Both the position numbers and the translations under genes were made by a program. A DNA stretch of 64,000 nucleotides from Bacteroidales bacterium (lineage in GTDB: Bacteria > Bacteroidota > Bacteroidia > Bacteroidales > P3), in contig JAGBOF010000007.1 in NCBI GenBank assembly GCA_017633985.1, positions 1 through 64,000 on the forward strand. The letters run 5' to 3'. A model generated the notes under the pieces. It was given only the letters and a program-made list of their open reading frames with translations. It had not been told where the DNA came from and searched no databases. This document shows positions 25,456-33,779 of the stretch, one piece after another; the first letter of the stretch is position 1, and each line of letters begins with the position of its first letter.

Positions 25456-27477
25456 ATGTTTAAAAAACAGTTTTTAAAGAAAAAAACTTTCCGTTTCAAG
25501 CGATTTGAAAAGAAAAGTTACAGTGCATACAATTCAATGCACAAAGCAGTAACCATAGGTGTGGTCTCCATTATGACACTTGCCACATCGGCGGAAAAAA
25601 CAGCTAATGCACAAACGGTAAATACCGATTCGGTTGCAATGTATTCCACATTGGAGACGGTAACAATCGAAGACGAACTCACCACACCGATTAATCAGGC
25701 AGGCAAAGTCGTTACCGTTATCACCCGTCAGGAAATAGAAAACCTCAAACCGCAATCCGTCGCCGAATTATTGGATTACGCCGCCGGAATTGACGTACAA
25801 ACAAGAGGCGGACACGGAGTTCAATCGGACATTTCCCTACGCGGCGGCAATTTTGACCAAACAGCAGTTCTTTTAAACGGAATCAATATCACAAATCCCC
25901 ACACAGGTCATTATTCTTTGGACATTCCCGTCAATATTTCCGACATTGAAAAAATAGAAATCATCAAAGGACCTACGGCAATCATATACGGAGCCAGCGC
26001 TTTCTCGGGAGGAATCAATATCATCACAAAAAAATCCGTCAATCAAGCATTGGATGTTACCCTTGAAGCAGGTGAACACGGTTTTTTCAATACCGAAGTA
26101 AGCGGAGCGAAGAGATACAAAAACGTTGAGAACTATCTTTCGCTCGGACTGAAGAACTCCGAAGGCTATATCGCCAATTCCGATTACAATATATATAATG
26201 TATTGTATCAAAACAGGGTTAATTTGAAAGATAACGACAAATTGGACTTTCAGATAGGATATAACCGCAAGGATTACGGAGCAAACACTTTTTATTCCGC
26301 AAAATTCCCTAACCAACACGAAAAAACGTCTTCCTTTCTTACGTCTTTGAAAGGTATTTTCAATATTGCGGAAAATTTCTCCGTCATTCCGTCGGCTTAT
26401 TACAATTTACACACTGACGAATTTGAGTTAATCAAAGATGTTTCCACACCGAATTATCACAAATCCAACACTCTTGGAAACAACATGGCGTTTGTCTATA
26501 CTTATAATAACTTTAAGTTGAATTTCGGCAGTGATGTACGCTACGAAGAAATACTTTCGTCGGTTTTAGGTGAGCCTTGCCTTCTTCACGGTGAGCATTA
26601 CGACCATCAAAAAGACAGGATAAATTTTTCTTACTTCGTTCAAGGCAATTATAATTACAAAAACCTTCTTGTAACAGTGGGACTAATGAGTTTTCAAAAC
26701 ACTTCGTTTAACCAAGATATATTTACGGTCTATCCGAGTGTGAATTTGAATTACTCTCTTAACAGAAATTGGGAAGTATATGCGGCATTTAACACTTCTT
26801 CACGCCTTCCGTCTTTTACGGAACTGTATTATTCTGACGCAGTTCATACTCCTAATCCGTCATTGAAGCAGGAAAAATCCACAAGTTGGGAATTGGGAGC
26901 AAAGAACCGCAACCGTATAGCCGTAACATCGCTCAATATTTATTATATGCAAGGGAAAGATATGATAGATTGGATGAAAGAATCGGCGACTGACGATAAA
27001 TGGCAAAGCAGAAACATAAATAATTTGAACAAATACGGATTTGACTTTGACAGCAAGATATTTCTGTCCGAAGTTTTCACGTTTCTTAATGGCGGAACTA
27101 CACTAAACCTTACTTATTGCTTTATGCATCAGGAGCAAGGGGATATTGACTACATTTCTTCATACGCTCTTAATTATCTTAAGCATAAAGCAACGGCTAA
27201 ACTGACAGTCCCGATTGTTAAAAACTTGACATTCAACACTGCCATGCGTTACCAAGTCCGTGAAGGCTCATATATCAAATACGAAAACACCATTGCAGGC
27301 GAAGAAACGACATACGATCCGTTCTTTACGATGGATTGCAACGTTAATTACAAGTATAAGAAATTTGATTTCTATATTAACTGCACCAACATCTTTAATA
27401 AGGAATATTTTGATATAGGAAACATACCGCAAGCGGGCAGATGGTTCATCGGCGGCGTGAAATTTTCAATTATGTAG
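25456..27477 (+). CDS. TonB-dependent outer-membrane receptor, BtuB-like
   Basis: 673 residues. The basic N-terminal extension (FKRFEKKSYSAYNSMHKAVTIGVV) precedes a signal peptide ending ANAQ, a form common in Bacteroidota receptors linked to corrinoid uptake. The plug domain carries VITRQEIENLKPQSVAELLDY, SLRGGNFDQTAVLLNGI and IEIIKGPTAIIYG. The 22-strand barrel ends NIPQAGRWFIGGVKFSIM. A corrinoid substrate is inferred from these resemblances only. The nearby binding lipoprotein (21545) and ATPase (16381) could be partners. Confidence 0.85.
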   Translation: MFKKQFLKKKTFRFKRFEKKSYSAYNSMHKAVTIGVVSIMTLATSAEKTANAQTVNTDSVAMYSTLETVTIEDELTTPINQAGKVVTVITRQEIENLKPQSVAELLDYAAGIDVQTRGGHGVQSDISLRGGNFDQTAVLLNGINITNPHTGHYSLDIPVNISDIEKIEIIKGPTAIIYGASAFSGGINIITKKSVNQALDVTLEAGEHGFFNTEVSGAKRYKNVENYLSLGLKNSEGYIANSDYNIYNVLYQNRVNLKDNDKLDFQIGYNRKDYGANTFYSAKFPNQHEKTSSFLTSLKGIFNIAENFSVIPSAYYNLHTDEFELIKDVSTPNYHKSNTLGNNMAFVYTYNNFKLNFGSDVRYEEILSSVLGEPCLLHGEHYDHQKDRINFSYFVQGNYNYKNLLVTVGLMSFQNTSFNQDIFTVYPSVNLNYSLNRNWEVYAAFNTSSRLPSFTELYYSDAVHTPNPSLKQEKSTSWELGAKNRNRIAVTSLNIYYMQGKDMIDWMKESATDDKWQSRNINNLNKYGFDFDSKIFLSEVFTFLNGGTTLNLTYCFMHQEQGDIDYISSYALNYLKHKATAKLTVPIVKNLTFNTAMRYQVREGSYIKYENTIAGEETTYDPFFTMDCNVNYKYKKFDFYINCTNIFNKEYFDIGNIPQAGRWFIGGVKFSIM

Positions 27478-27522
27478 TACATAAAACGTAATATGTAGTA
27501 TATTTCGGCGACCGAACCCGCC

Positions 27523-27572
27523 AAAAAACATGTAATTCTGGAGAATGAACCCGCCAAAATTACATGTTTTTT
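27523..27572. terminator. Bidirectional intrinsic terminator
   Basis: AAAAAACATGTAATT (27523-27537) pairs perfectly with AATTACATGTTTTTT (27558-27572). It lies between the convergent TonB receptor and WG-repeat genes. GAACCCGCCAAAA is repeated just before and inside the loop. The terminator at 33694-33734 has the same stem core. Confidence 0.82.
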
Positions 27573-27621
27573 GTTATACACCTGACTTTCAATTAATCAA
27601 ACGTGGTAAAAAACGGATATT

Positions 27622-28953
27622 TCAGTAGTCTTTTTCTATTCTCTCTCTGTCTCTGTAGAAGATGTATCTGCCCTCAATATAATGATACCAACCCTTGTCT
27701 AAATTCTCTTCCAACAGATTACCGTTATAGTCATACAAATCCATCTTATCTTTATTCTTTATCTCCAGCGTTATATACTTTCTTTTGTAAAAAGTAAAAC
27801 CGTCATCATACTTATCACTGAAAGTTTTTATCACCTTTCCCCTTAAATTCAAATCTATCAAGGAATATAACCGTGTATCATTATTATAAATCAACGAACG
27901 GTCATTTCCTATTATACGAGCTGCCCAATCATAATTGATATCCGTAACTTCATACCCTCTGTCGTTGATATAACCATATTTACCGTTATTATAAACCAAA
28001 GCCATTCCGCAATCCTCAAAAGGATATACCTTATCGTATTTATAATCAATAACAACCTCTCCGTTATCATTGATATATCCGCACTTATCCCCCTTTTTGT
28101 CAGGAATAAGTCCGTTTCTGTACAGTCCCATACTTAATAACCCAGAATACTCTTGATTATTATACATTTTACGAAAGACAAGTTTGTTGAAATCCGGATG
28201 AAGACGGCTGATAAATAGGTTTACCTCCTCATATTTATAATGCTTCATTCTGTAAATATTCCAAAGAATTTCCTGCTCACGCACATACTTGCTCAGATCC
28301 TTACAACCATGCTTATCTAACATCATAACGGTCGCATAATAGACAGATTGCATGTTACTACTTGCCTGATGCGAAAGTTCTCTGAAGATTTTGAAGGCTT
28401 CGTTATATTTCTTTTTAGAGTAAAGACGTAAGGCTTCACCCATAGTTATACCATTGGCGAAATCATATATTGCAATAATCCTGCCGTTACGCACCTTGTA
28501 CAGATTATCTTGTGCAAGGTATTTATCACCCGTAATTTCCATTCTGCAACGTACAAAATAAGCCTTATTATATTTAGACCTTTCCCCCGCATTAGGCTCC
28601 TCAATATCTTTTTCCCACACAGGCTCGGAGAAATTTATACTCATAGCTCCGTCAACATTTAAAAGCTTAATTCTGGACATAAACTCCTCCAAATGAATAT
28701 TACTTGACGAATTATTATCATCCATACGGCTGATTTCTCTGCAAATATTACCGTACACTATACAGCTATAATTTTCTCCGTTAGGTGCTATTTTGTCTAT
28801 TCTTGCCCTTGCCTGTTCAGGATTTATATTACTGACGTACTGTTGAAAGTTCTCCGTAAACTCTTTTACTACCATATCGGGAGTTTGTGCCGATATACTG
28901 CCGCAAAGTAATAATATTATTGCGGCAAATAATGTTTTAATCCCTGTTTTCAT
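27622..28953 (-). CDS. Exported protein with WG-type repeats
   Basis: 443 residues, signal peptide MKTGIKTLFAAIILLLCGSISAQ. The N-terminal domain (about 25-180) is a mixed alpha/beta region of unknown family. The C-terminal half has WG/KWG-like beta repeats: CGYINDNGEVVIDYKYDKVYPF and YGYINDRGYEVTDINYDWA. Such repeats occur in surface or periplasmic proteins with poorly known roles. The start overlaps the previous gene by 17 bp. Last gene of a three-gene exported-protein unit. Confidence 0.7.
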   Translation of the reverse strand: MKTGIKTLFAAIILLLCGSISAQTPDMVVKEFTENFQQYVSNINPEQARARIDKIAPNGENYSCIVYGNICREISRMDDNNSSSNIHLEEFMSRIKLLNVDGAMSINFSEPVWEKDIEEPNAGERSKYNKAYFVRCRMEITGDKYLAQDNLYKVRNGRIIAIYDFANGITMGEALRLYSKKKYNEAFKIFRELSHQASSNMQSVYYATVMMLDKHGCKDLSKYVREQEILWNIYRMKHYKYEEVNLFISRLHPDFNKLVFRKMYNNQEYSGLLSMGLYRNGLIPDKKGDKCGYINDNGEVVIDYKYDKVYPFEDCGMALVYNNGKYGYINDRGYEVTDINYDWAARIIGNDRSLIYNNDTRLYSLIDLNLRGKVIKTFSDKYDDGFTFYKRKYITLEIKNKDKMDLYDYNGNLLEENLDKGWYHYIEGRYIFYRDRERIEKDY

Positions 28954-29785
28954 TGTTTAAAAGTAATTTATTCAGTAATTCAGTTCTTTCTTCCCGTGAA
29001 ATTTCTTTTACTTCACCTATAAGCCAGCCCGAATTCTTTTCTTCACGGTCGTAATAACTGATACTGAAGATATATTCAGGCACTTGTAAAAAGTAAAATT
29101 CCGTTTCTTCCACATAATCAAAGGTAAACTGTCCACTATTTACCAAAGTAAAGAAAACCGTCAAAGGATCTGCTTTAAACTTACGGGATGCATACCGGGT
29201 GATAAATGATTTGTCGTGCTTAAATATCTGCTTTAATGAAACGAACTTTGTTTCGTGGTCATCGGGCATTATCATTGCACGGCTCAAAGGGTCAGATTGG
29301 GCAAAGGTAAACTCATCCGCCTCCGTTGAAGCTATAACCCATTTGTACATATCCTCTTTCCGATTCTCCACTGTCAGATAAAGAAAAAAAGTTATCGCTC
29401 TTCCGCCGAGTTTTCCCTTGCATTTAAGTTTGGCATACCACAAACTGTCCTCATAATTCAATTTTACATTATTTTGAACCACCGCTTCGGCAAATGCCAA
29501 TGCCTTGTCAAACTCCTTTTTACTCTTGTCGGCAAACAAAGTCTGCATATCAAACAAACTGATTATATGTTTGAGGGAATCTTCCGCCGAATTGTAGGAC
29601 AGGTTAGGCAATGTGTCCTTAAAGTTAAACCTGTCCATAAACTCATCAACCAATTTAATCTTGGAACGGTAGACCTCCGTATTCAGCCATTGCTCTTCGC
29701 TGCCTCCGAATGTCCCTTGGGCACAGCAATAACCCGTAAAGAAAAGACCGATAAGGGATATTATACTAAAAACTTTTGTTTTCAT
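28937..29785 (-). CDS. Exported protein, unknown function
   Basis: 282 residues with a signal peptide (MKTKVFSIISLIGLFFTGYCCAQ). The mature part has a helical N-terminal third and a C-terminal alpha/beta region (WYAKLKCKGKLGGRAITFFLYLTVENR, YKWVIASTEADEF) resembling the small exported domains of its neighbours. Family not recognised. It starts 4 bases after the preceding gene and overlaps the following one by 17 bp. Confidence 0.6.
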   Translation of the reverse strand: MKTKVFSIISLIGLFFTGYCCAQGTFGGSEEQWLNTEVYRSKIKLVDEFMDRFNFKDTLPNLSYNSAEDSLKHIISLFDMQTLFADKSKKEFDKALAFAEAVVQNNVKLNYEDSLWYAKLKCKGKLGGRAITFFLYLTVENRKEDMYKWVIASTEADEFTFAQSDPLSRAMIMPDDHETKFVSLKQIFKHDKSFITRYASRKFKADPLTVFFTLVNSGQFTFDYVEETEFYFLQVPEYIFSISYYDREEKNSGWLIGEVKEISREERTELLNKLLLNNENRD

Positions 29786-29789
29786 AGCC

Positions 29790-30422
29790 TTAACGTATTA
29801 TCTCGGTATCCGAAGCCTCAACATCTCCTAAAAGAATACGCCATTCCACTCCTGCATCACTCTCTTCCAGAAAAATATGACAGACAATATGCTTTTTGGT
29901 CTTATCCCCGTAAATGTATCTGCCGTCATTGGTAGCTATAAACGTCTGTTCATAATATGCAGTTGCCTGATAGTAGTTACCTTCAATGTGTTTGATATTG
30001 CTTACTTGAATATCAGTCCATTTGGTGGAAGAAATATCCACGTTTTGATACCTTAAATTAGCCAATCTCGGCAGATAATTACGCATAAGTTGGTCATTAG
30101 GATCTGCACCTTTGCGTTTGGTGGAAGTAGTTTGCATAAGCACGCCTTCCCTTCGCTTTGTCTGATAATCGTCTATATATTCCTCGTAAGCCTGTCCTCT
30201 TGCTACAAAAAGATTCAGGCACTTCGGTATATGGTATTGCCTGTCTCCTATAGTGAACTTCTTACTTCCGATTATGGAAATATAATCATTCATCTGTGCT
30301 ACCTTTTGCCGCACCCTTATTTTTGCATTTTCTGATAAGGAATTGTTTTGTGCATTCAACGTCGCTGCAGTTAAAGTCAATAAAACAGCTGCCGCCAATA
30401 GTCTTATTATAATTTTTTTCAT
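29790..30422 (-). CDS. Exported protein, possibly NTF2-like
   Basis: 210 residues, signal peptide MKKIIIRLLAAAVLLTLTAATLNAQ. The mature domain (VAQMNDYISIIG... LANLRYQNVDISSTKW, IKHIEGNYYQATAYYEQTF) has the helix-then-curved-sheet pattern of NTF2-like domains, a weak guess. First gene of the exported-protein unit, preceded by the palindromic element at 30521-30635, which separates it from the caspase-like gene. Confidence 0.55.
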   Translation of the reverse strand: MKKIIIRLLAAAVLLTLTAATLNAQNNSLSENAKIRVRQKVAQMNDYISIIGSKKFTIGDRQYHIPKCLNLFVARGQAYEEYIDDYQTKRREGVLMQTTSTKRKGADPNDQLMRNYLPRLANLRYQNVDISSTKWTDIQVSNIKHIEGNYYQATAYYEQTFIATNDGRYIYGDKTKKHIVCHIFLEESDAGVEWRILLGDVEASDTEIIR

Positions 30423-30520
30423 TTTATCTTGATTTTTATGTATTTTCTGCTCTGTTTTCTCTATTATTGTGCCTTATTTGTTTTGCTTTTTATGGCTTTA
30501 CTACTGCCTTACCGTATTTT

Positions 30521-30635
30521 GCCGCCGCCTTATCGCATTTCATTTTCAAAAAAACTATTTTTTTGACCTAAAAAAACTGTTTTTTCGGTGTAAAAAAACT
30601 GTTTTTTTCAGATTGAAATGCGATAAGGCAAAATC
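30521..30635. repeat. Long palindromic element, copy 2, with covarying arms
   Basis: GCCTTATCGCATTTCA (30527-30542) and TGAAATGCGATAAGGC (30614-30629) are perfect 16-bp inverted arms. Between them are A-run/T-run palindromes like those of copies 1 and 3. The arm sequence differs at many positions from copies 1 and 3 (GCCCCGTGGCGTATTA), yet each copy stays self-complementary. Confidence 0.85.
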
Positions 30636-30682
30636 TATTTGCGACAAGGCGGTTTATTTTGCTTATAAGGCATCCTTTTCTT

Positions 30683-31936
30683 CTATTCTTTGTAGATTTC
30701 TTTTACTTTCATTGCCGATATTCTGCCATTATCATCAAAATAGCACTGATACAACGCCACCCCGTACAGCAAACGCGAAGTGGAAATCCTGCCTAAAAAG
30801 GTCTGAATGTCCTCTTTGTCTATCATTTCATTGTTATCCTGCGACAACATTCTGACAACGGCATCCCCGGTAAACATCTTTGCCAACGCATCTGCAATCT
30901 TCTTACGTTGTTGCAGGCTATTGGACGGCGAAGAGGTGTACGTAAGAGCCCTTTGTATGACATCCATAAAGTTTTGATAATACTCGTCACTTTCTTGTTG
31001 TATATCCTGTTGAGGAGTACCGTCTAAATTCGGTTCATCTATTTTTTCTTTTGCCGGAGGGGTTGCCTTTCTGACATTAACCGTAAAAACAGCTTCCTGC
31101 GTAGGGGAATTCTTGAAAGCCCTTCCTTTCACATCATCCCACGATGTAGCCTGTTGGGATTGATACATATTGTCATAAGCCGTTTTCTTGGTTTTGACAA
31201 ACAAATCCTGCCACGGGTCGGACTGTAACTGATCCTGGGAAACCAAATTCTCAAAATTGTAAACCAAAGAGGTTGTAAAATAATCCCCTCCCTTACATTT
31301 GTCGTTCCAATATACCCAAGAACTTTGTCCTGGCTTACCTGAAGCGGCTATAATGTCACCCTTATAATTCAAAAACAAATTTTTAATGTTTTCTATCTTG
31401 TTTTCGCTAACCTTGGTAGGACCTGCATTGGCTACCATCATCAATTGATACTTCGGTGACACGTTATCAAAGACGTTGCACGACATTGAAACGGATATTG
31501 TCAGTCTTGCCCCTTTCTTTTTCAGTTCATTATGAACTCCTATCAAAGGTATGCACTTTTTTTCATCATTCTGTCCCATCCACATCTGCGGGTACTGACT
31601 TTTGTCATCAACTGAACGGACTCCGTGTCCCGCATAATAGAAGACGATTATGTCATCAGGCTGGCATTTTAAGCTCTTAATCTCCTTTTCACACCTTTCG
31701 GGTGAGATATACCTGCCGTAAATATCGTGCATATCGGAAACATAACCGCTTTCTTCCCCTAAAACGGCATTAACCGTATTAACCAGATGGGCCTTTATAA
31801 AATCATGCGAACCGCATACCCCGTTACCTATGTATTGATCCCATGTGTCAAAAAATAACAACCAATGGATTGTCTGGGATTGTGAACTTGCCGCACCGAT
31901 AAACAACGCTGCGATAATAAATGCTAACTTTTTCAT
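30683..31936 (-). CDS. Exported caspase-like (C14 family) protein
   Basis: 417 residues with a signal peptide (MKKLAFIIAALFIGAASSQS). The caspase fold is shown by the catalytic His in DDIIVFYYAGHG (H104) and the Cys in LTISVSMSCNVF (C153). The residue pair just before the Cys is MS rather than the frequent D-A/C, so activity should be checked. A C-terminal domain (about 300-417, YQNFMDVIQRAL ... FDDNGRISAMKVKEIY) is of unknown family. It overlaps the upstream lipoprotein gene by 4 bp and is the third gene of a barrel-lipoprotein-caspase unit. It presumably acts in the periplasm or at the surface. Confidence 0.82.
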   Translation of the reverse strand: MKKLAFIIAALFIGAASSQSQTIHWLLFFDTWDQYIGNGVCGSHDFIKAHLVNTVNAVLGEESGYVSDMHDIYGRYISPERCEKEIKSLKCQPDDIIVFYYAGHGVRSVDDKSQYPQMWMGQNDEKKCIPLIGVHNELKKKGARLTISVSMSCNVFDNVSPKYQLMMVANAGPTKVSENKIENIKNLFLNYKGDIIAASGKPGQSSWVYWNDKCKGGDYFTTSLVYNFENLVSQDQLQSDPWQDLFVKTKKTAYDNMYQSQQATSWDDVKGRAFKNSPTQEAVFTVNVRKATPPAKEKIDEPNLDGTPQQDIQQESDEYYQNFMDVIQRALTYTSSPSNSLQQRKKIADALAKMFTGDAVVRMLSQDNNEMIDKEDIQTFLGRISTSRLLYGVALYQCYFDDNGRISAMKVKEIYKE

Positions 31937-32616
31937 TTTTCTTCCTCCTCTTGTTGATACATTAACTTAAAAGACTTCGTTAAAAAATTGTTTTCAGGCA
32001 TCAATGTGCAGAAAAACCTGTGCAACTCATTACTTACAAGTGCGTAACGGTTGATTTCACGATGATATTGATTGCAAACAGACCACTGTTTCAGACCCAA
32101 ATCAAAATAAAGATTGACTTCTTTTTGATTATACCTCATCTTAAGGCGTACATTAGGCATAAACCTGCCCGCAACTACAGGAGTGTTATTTCCCGCTGCC
32201 GTTATAACTGAATAATTACGGCTGTCGGATAAGAGATACCGTAATATTATTCCCTCTTTTCTGTTAAGATTTTTGCTTTGTTCCACCAGAATAGTATCAC
32301 CTGAATATTGGATGACATCCATTGTTATCTTACCGAAATCAATAAGGAATCCATTGTCTCCGCTTTTGCTTATCTTCCCCGGCTCTAATACATAAATTTC
32401 CCGGTCACTATTAAGGTTAGGCATATTAAATTTGACTTTACCTCCGTTTGTCATAATATACACAATACTGTCTGCCAATGTCTCCTGAATTTTGTCTTTA
32501 TTGAACGTATTGTAATTTTGTTTACTCGTTGAGCAACCGCCAGCGGTAATTAACAAACCTATTGCCGATATTACGGCAATACCGCTTAATTTTGATTTTA
32601 CTTTCTGTGTATTCAT
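31933..32616 (-). CDS. Lipoprotein of the caspase operon
   Basis: 227 residues with a lipobox (LITAGGC-STSKQ). The mature part is beta-rich (YVLEPGKISKSGDNGFLIDFGKITMDVIQ). Family unknown. It sits between a barrel protein gene (1-bp gap) and the caspase-like gene (4-bp overlap), so the three products are probably made together and may form an envelope complex; that is inference from gene order. Confidence 0.65.
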   Translation of the reverse strand: MNTQKVKSKLSGIAVISAIGLLITAGGCSTSKQNYNTFNKDKIQETLADSIVYIMTNGGKVKFNMPNLNSDREIYVLEPGKISKSGDNGFLIDFGKITMDVIQYSGDTILVEQSKNLNRKEGIILRYLLSDSRNYSVITAAGNNTPVVAGRFMPNVRLKMRYNQKEVNLYFDLGLKQWSVCNQYHREINRYALVSNELHRFFCTLMPENNFLTKSFKLMYQQEEEEK

Positions 32617-32617
32617 A

Positions 32618-33379
32618 TTATAAAAATAGTTTCATTTTAACTCCGATTGTAATAAAACTTCTATTGGTTTCCCATCCGTTGTAAGGTTGTACACCATTAA
32701 AGGAATAATCTTCGTTAAAGAAGTTATAAAATTGTTTTTCTATTTTCAGATATATCGTCCAGTCAGCAAGATATTGCTTAATACCCCTGTTATCACTGAC
32801 TTCAGGAAACTGATAAGCTAAATACAAAGCAGGAGTAAAGCCGTTATTAACTTCTTTTGTACTATTAAAGGTACGTGTTGCCTTAAACGTCCAATCAAAA
32901 CTTGTTCCTGCTCCGACAATCCAATGTTTGTCTGAAATGCCGCCCGTTTTGTAATAAACCATTGCAGAGGGTACTGTCATGTGTTTAACAAACGGGGAAT
33001 AATCCTCGGCATCCGGAAATTTGATATACATACTTTGTTTTTCGTAATTCAAACCGAATTCCACTCCGAAGCCATATCCAAACGGCTGATACTCACAACT
33101 GAATCCTAAAGCGTAATTTCTCCAACGCCAATCCCAATACCTAACTTTGGCTTTTCCCGTAGGTGTTTCCAAACTGTTGGCAAGATTCCATCTGTGTTCC
33201 GTTTGGATTAAAACGAATGACAAAATCTCCATAGGATATAAGTTATTTGTCAATTGAATTTTAGGTTTGAACACCCATTCACCCGATTTAATGGTGTTTT
33301 GTGCAAACGTATGGTCGGAAACTGCCGTTGCACCGATAAGCATTAACATAATGCCCAAATCTCTTAATCTTTTCTTCAT
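32618..33379 (-). CDS. Outer-membrane beta-barrel protein of the caspase operon
   Basis: 253 residues, signal peptide ending in TFAQ, strands of alternating polarity rich in W and Y (VRYWDWRWRNYALGFSCEY, YGFGVEFGLNYEK) and a C-terminal ITIGVKMKLFL typical of barrels. First gene of the unit with the lipoprotein and caspase-like protein. Its start lies about 50 bases past the terminator-like hairpin of the candidate RNA at 33430-33652. I see no separate promoter, so read-through from that RNA may express it. Confidence 0.68.
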   Translation of the reverse strand: MKKRLRDLGIMLMLIGATAVSDHTFAQNTIKSGEWVFKPKIQLTNNLYPMEILSFVLIQTEHRWNLANSLETPTGKAKVRYWDWRWRNYALGFSCEYQPFGYGFGVEFGLNYEKQSMYIKFPDAEDYSPFVKHMTVPSAMVYYKTGGISDKHWIVGAGTSFDWTFKATRTFNSTKEVNNGFTPALYLAYQFPEVSDNRGIKQYLADWTIYLKIEKQFYNFFNEDYSFNGVQPYNGWETNRSFITIGVKMKLFL

Positions 33380-33429
33380 ATCTTTTTGAATTTTAAATTA
33401 ATAATTCCAAATTCATGAAGGCTTGATTA

Positions 33430-33652
33430 TCATATAAAAGAAAAGATACAATAATAAAACGTGGTCTTTTCTTACCGTATCCTAAGGTATCGCCAAACAC
33501 CTAACATCAGAAATAAGGAAGGTCCACGTATCTATACACGTAGCTATTTTCCTTTATTGTTTGTACTGATGTTTTAAAACTTTGGCGAAATTTTAGGACA
33601 CATCTATAACAATAACAAACGCTTCGTTACCGTAAAGACTGCTATGTCTTCA
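33430..33652 (-). ncRNA. Candidate structured RNA, about 220 nt
   Basis: On the minus strand a promoter (33659-33688) is followed by a rod-like fold: GTGTCCTAA pairs with TTAGGATAC (plus 33593-33601 and 33477-33485), TCGCCAAA with TTTGGCGA (33581-33588/33490-33497), AACATCAG with CTGATGTT (33566-33573/33503-33510), then a shorter helix and an apical CGTGT-ATAG-ATACG hairpin. A terminator-like hairpin follows at 33438-33473. A hairpin series this long separated by small internal loops is unlikely by chance. It could be a free RNA (a 6S-like RNA is possible) or a cis-acting leader of the caspase operon. Confidence 0.6.
33438..33473 (-). terminator. Terminator-like hairpin after the candidate RNA
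   Basis: On the minus strand AAGAAAAGA (plus 33465-33473) pairs with TCTTTTCTT (plus 33438-33446), followed by TTATATG. The stem is AT-rich and weak, so read-through into the barrel gene at 33379 is plausible. Confidence 0.5.
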
Positions 33653-33658
33653 CAGTTG

Positions 33659-33688
33659 CAAAGATAAAAAGATTTTTTGAATTACAAG
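33659..33688 (-). promoter_or_regulatory. Promoter of the candidate structured RNA
   Basis: TATCTTTG on the minus strand (plus 33659-33666) is a consensus -7 element. CTTG (plus 33685-33688), 18 bases upstream, serves as a near-consensus -33. It lies immediately after the terminator of the T9SS protease gene. Confidence 0.6.
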
Positions 33689-33693
33689 AAAAA

Positions 33694-33734
33694 AACATGT
33701 AATTTCAGAAGTTTAACCTCCTCAATTACACGTT
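33694..33734 (-). terminator. Intrinsic terminator of the T9SS protease gene
   Basis: On the minus strand AACGTGTAATT (plus 33724-33734) pairs with AATTACATGTT (plus 33694-33704) with one G-T wobble, followed by a run of T. It separates the protease gene from the RNA promoter. Confidence 0.75.
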
Positions 33735-33779
33735 CCCGTTTATCTACTTATCTTAAGAAGCGGTGCTAACCGTTTGTTA

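Noticed and set aside
30423..30682. A gene in the frame at 30469-30855
   Set aside because: The frame reads through palindromic element copy 2 and into the antisense of the caspase-like gene; its Phe/Lys-rich product reflects A and T runs.
33430..33652. tmRNA or signal recognition particle RNA
   Set aside because: There is no tRNA-like end or tag frame, and the SRP apical loop with its GGAA tetraloop and asymmetric bulge is absent.
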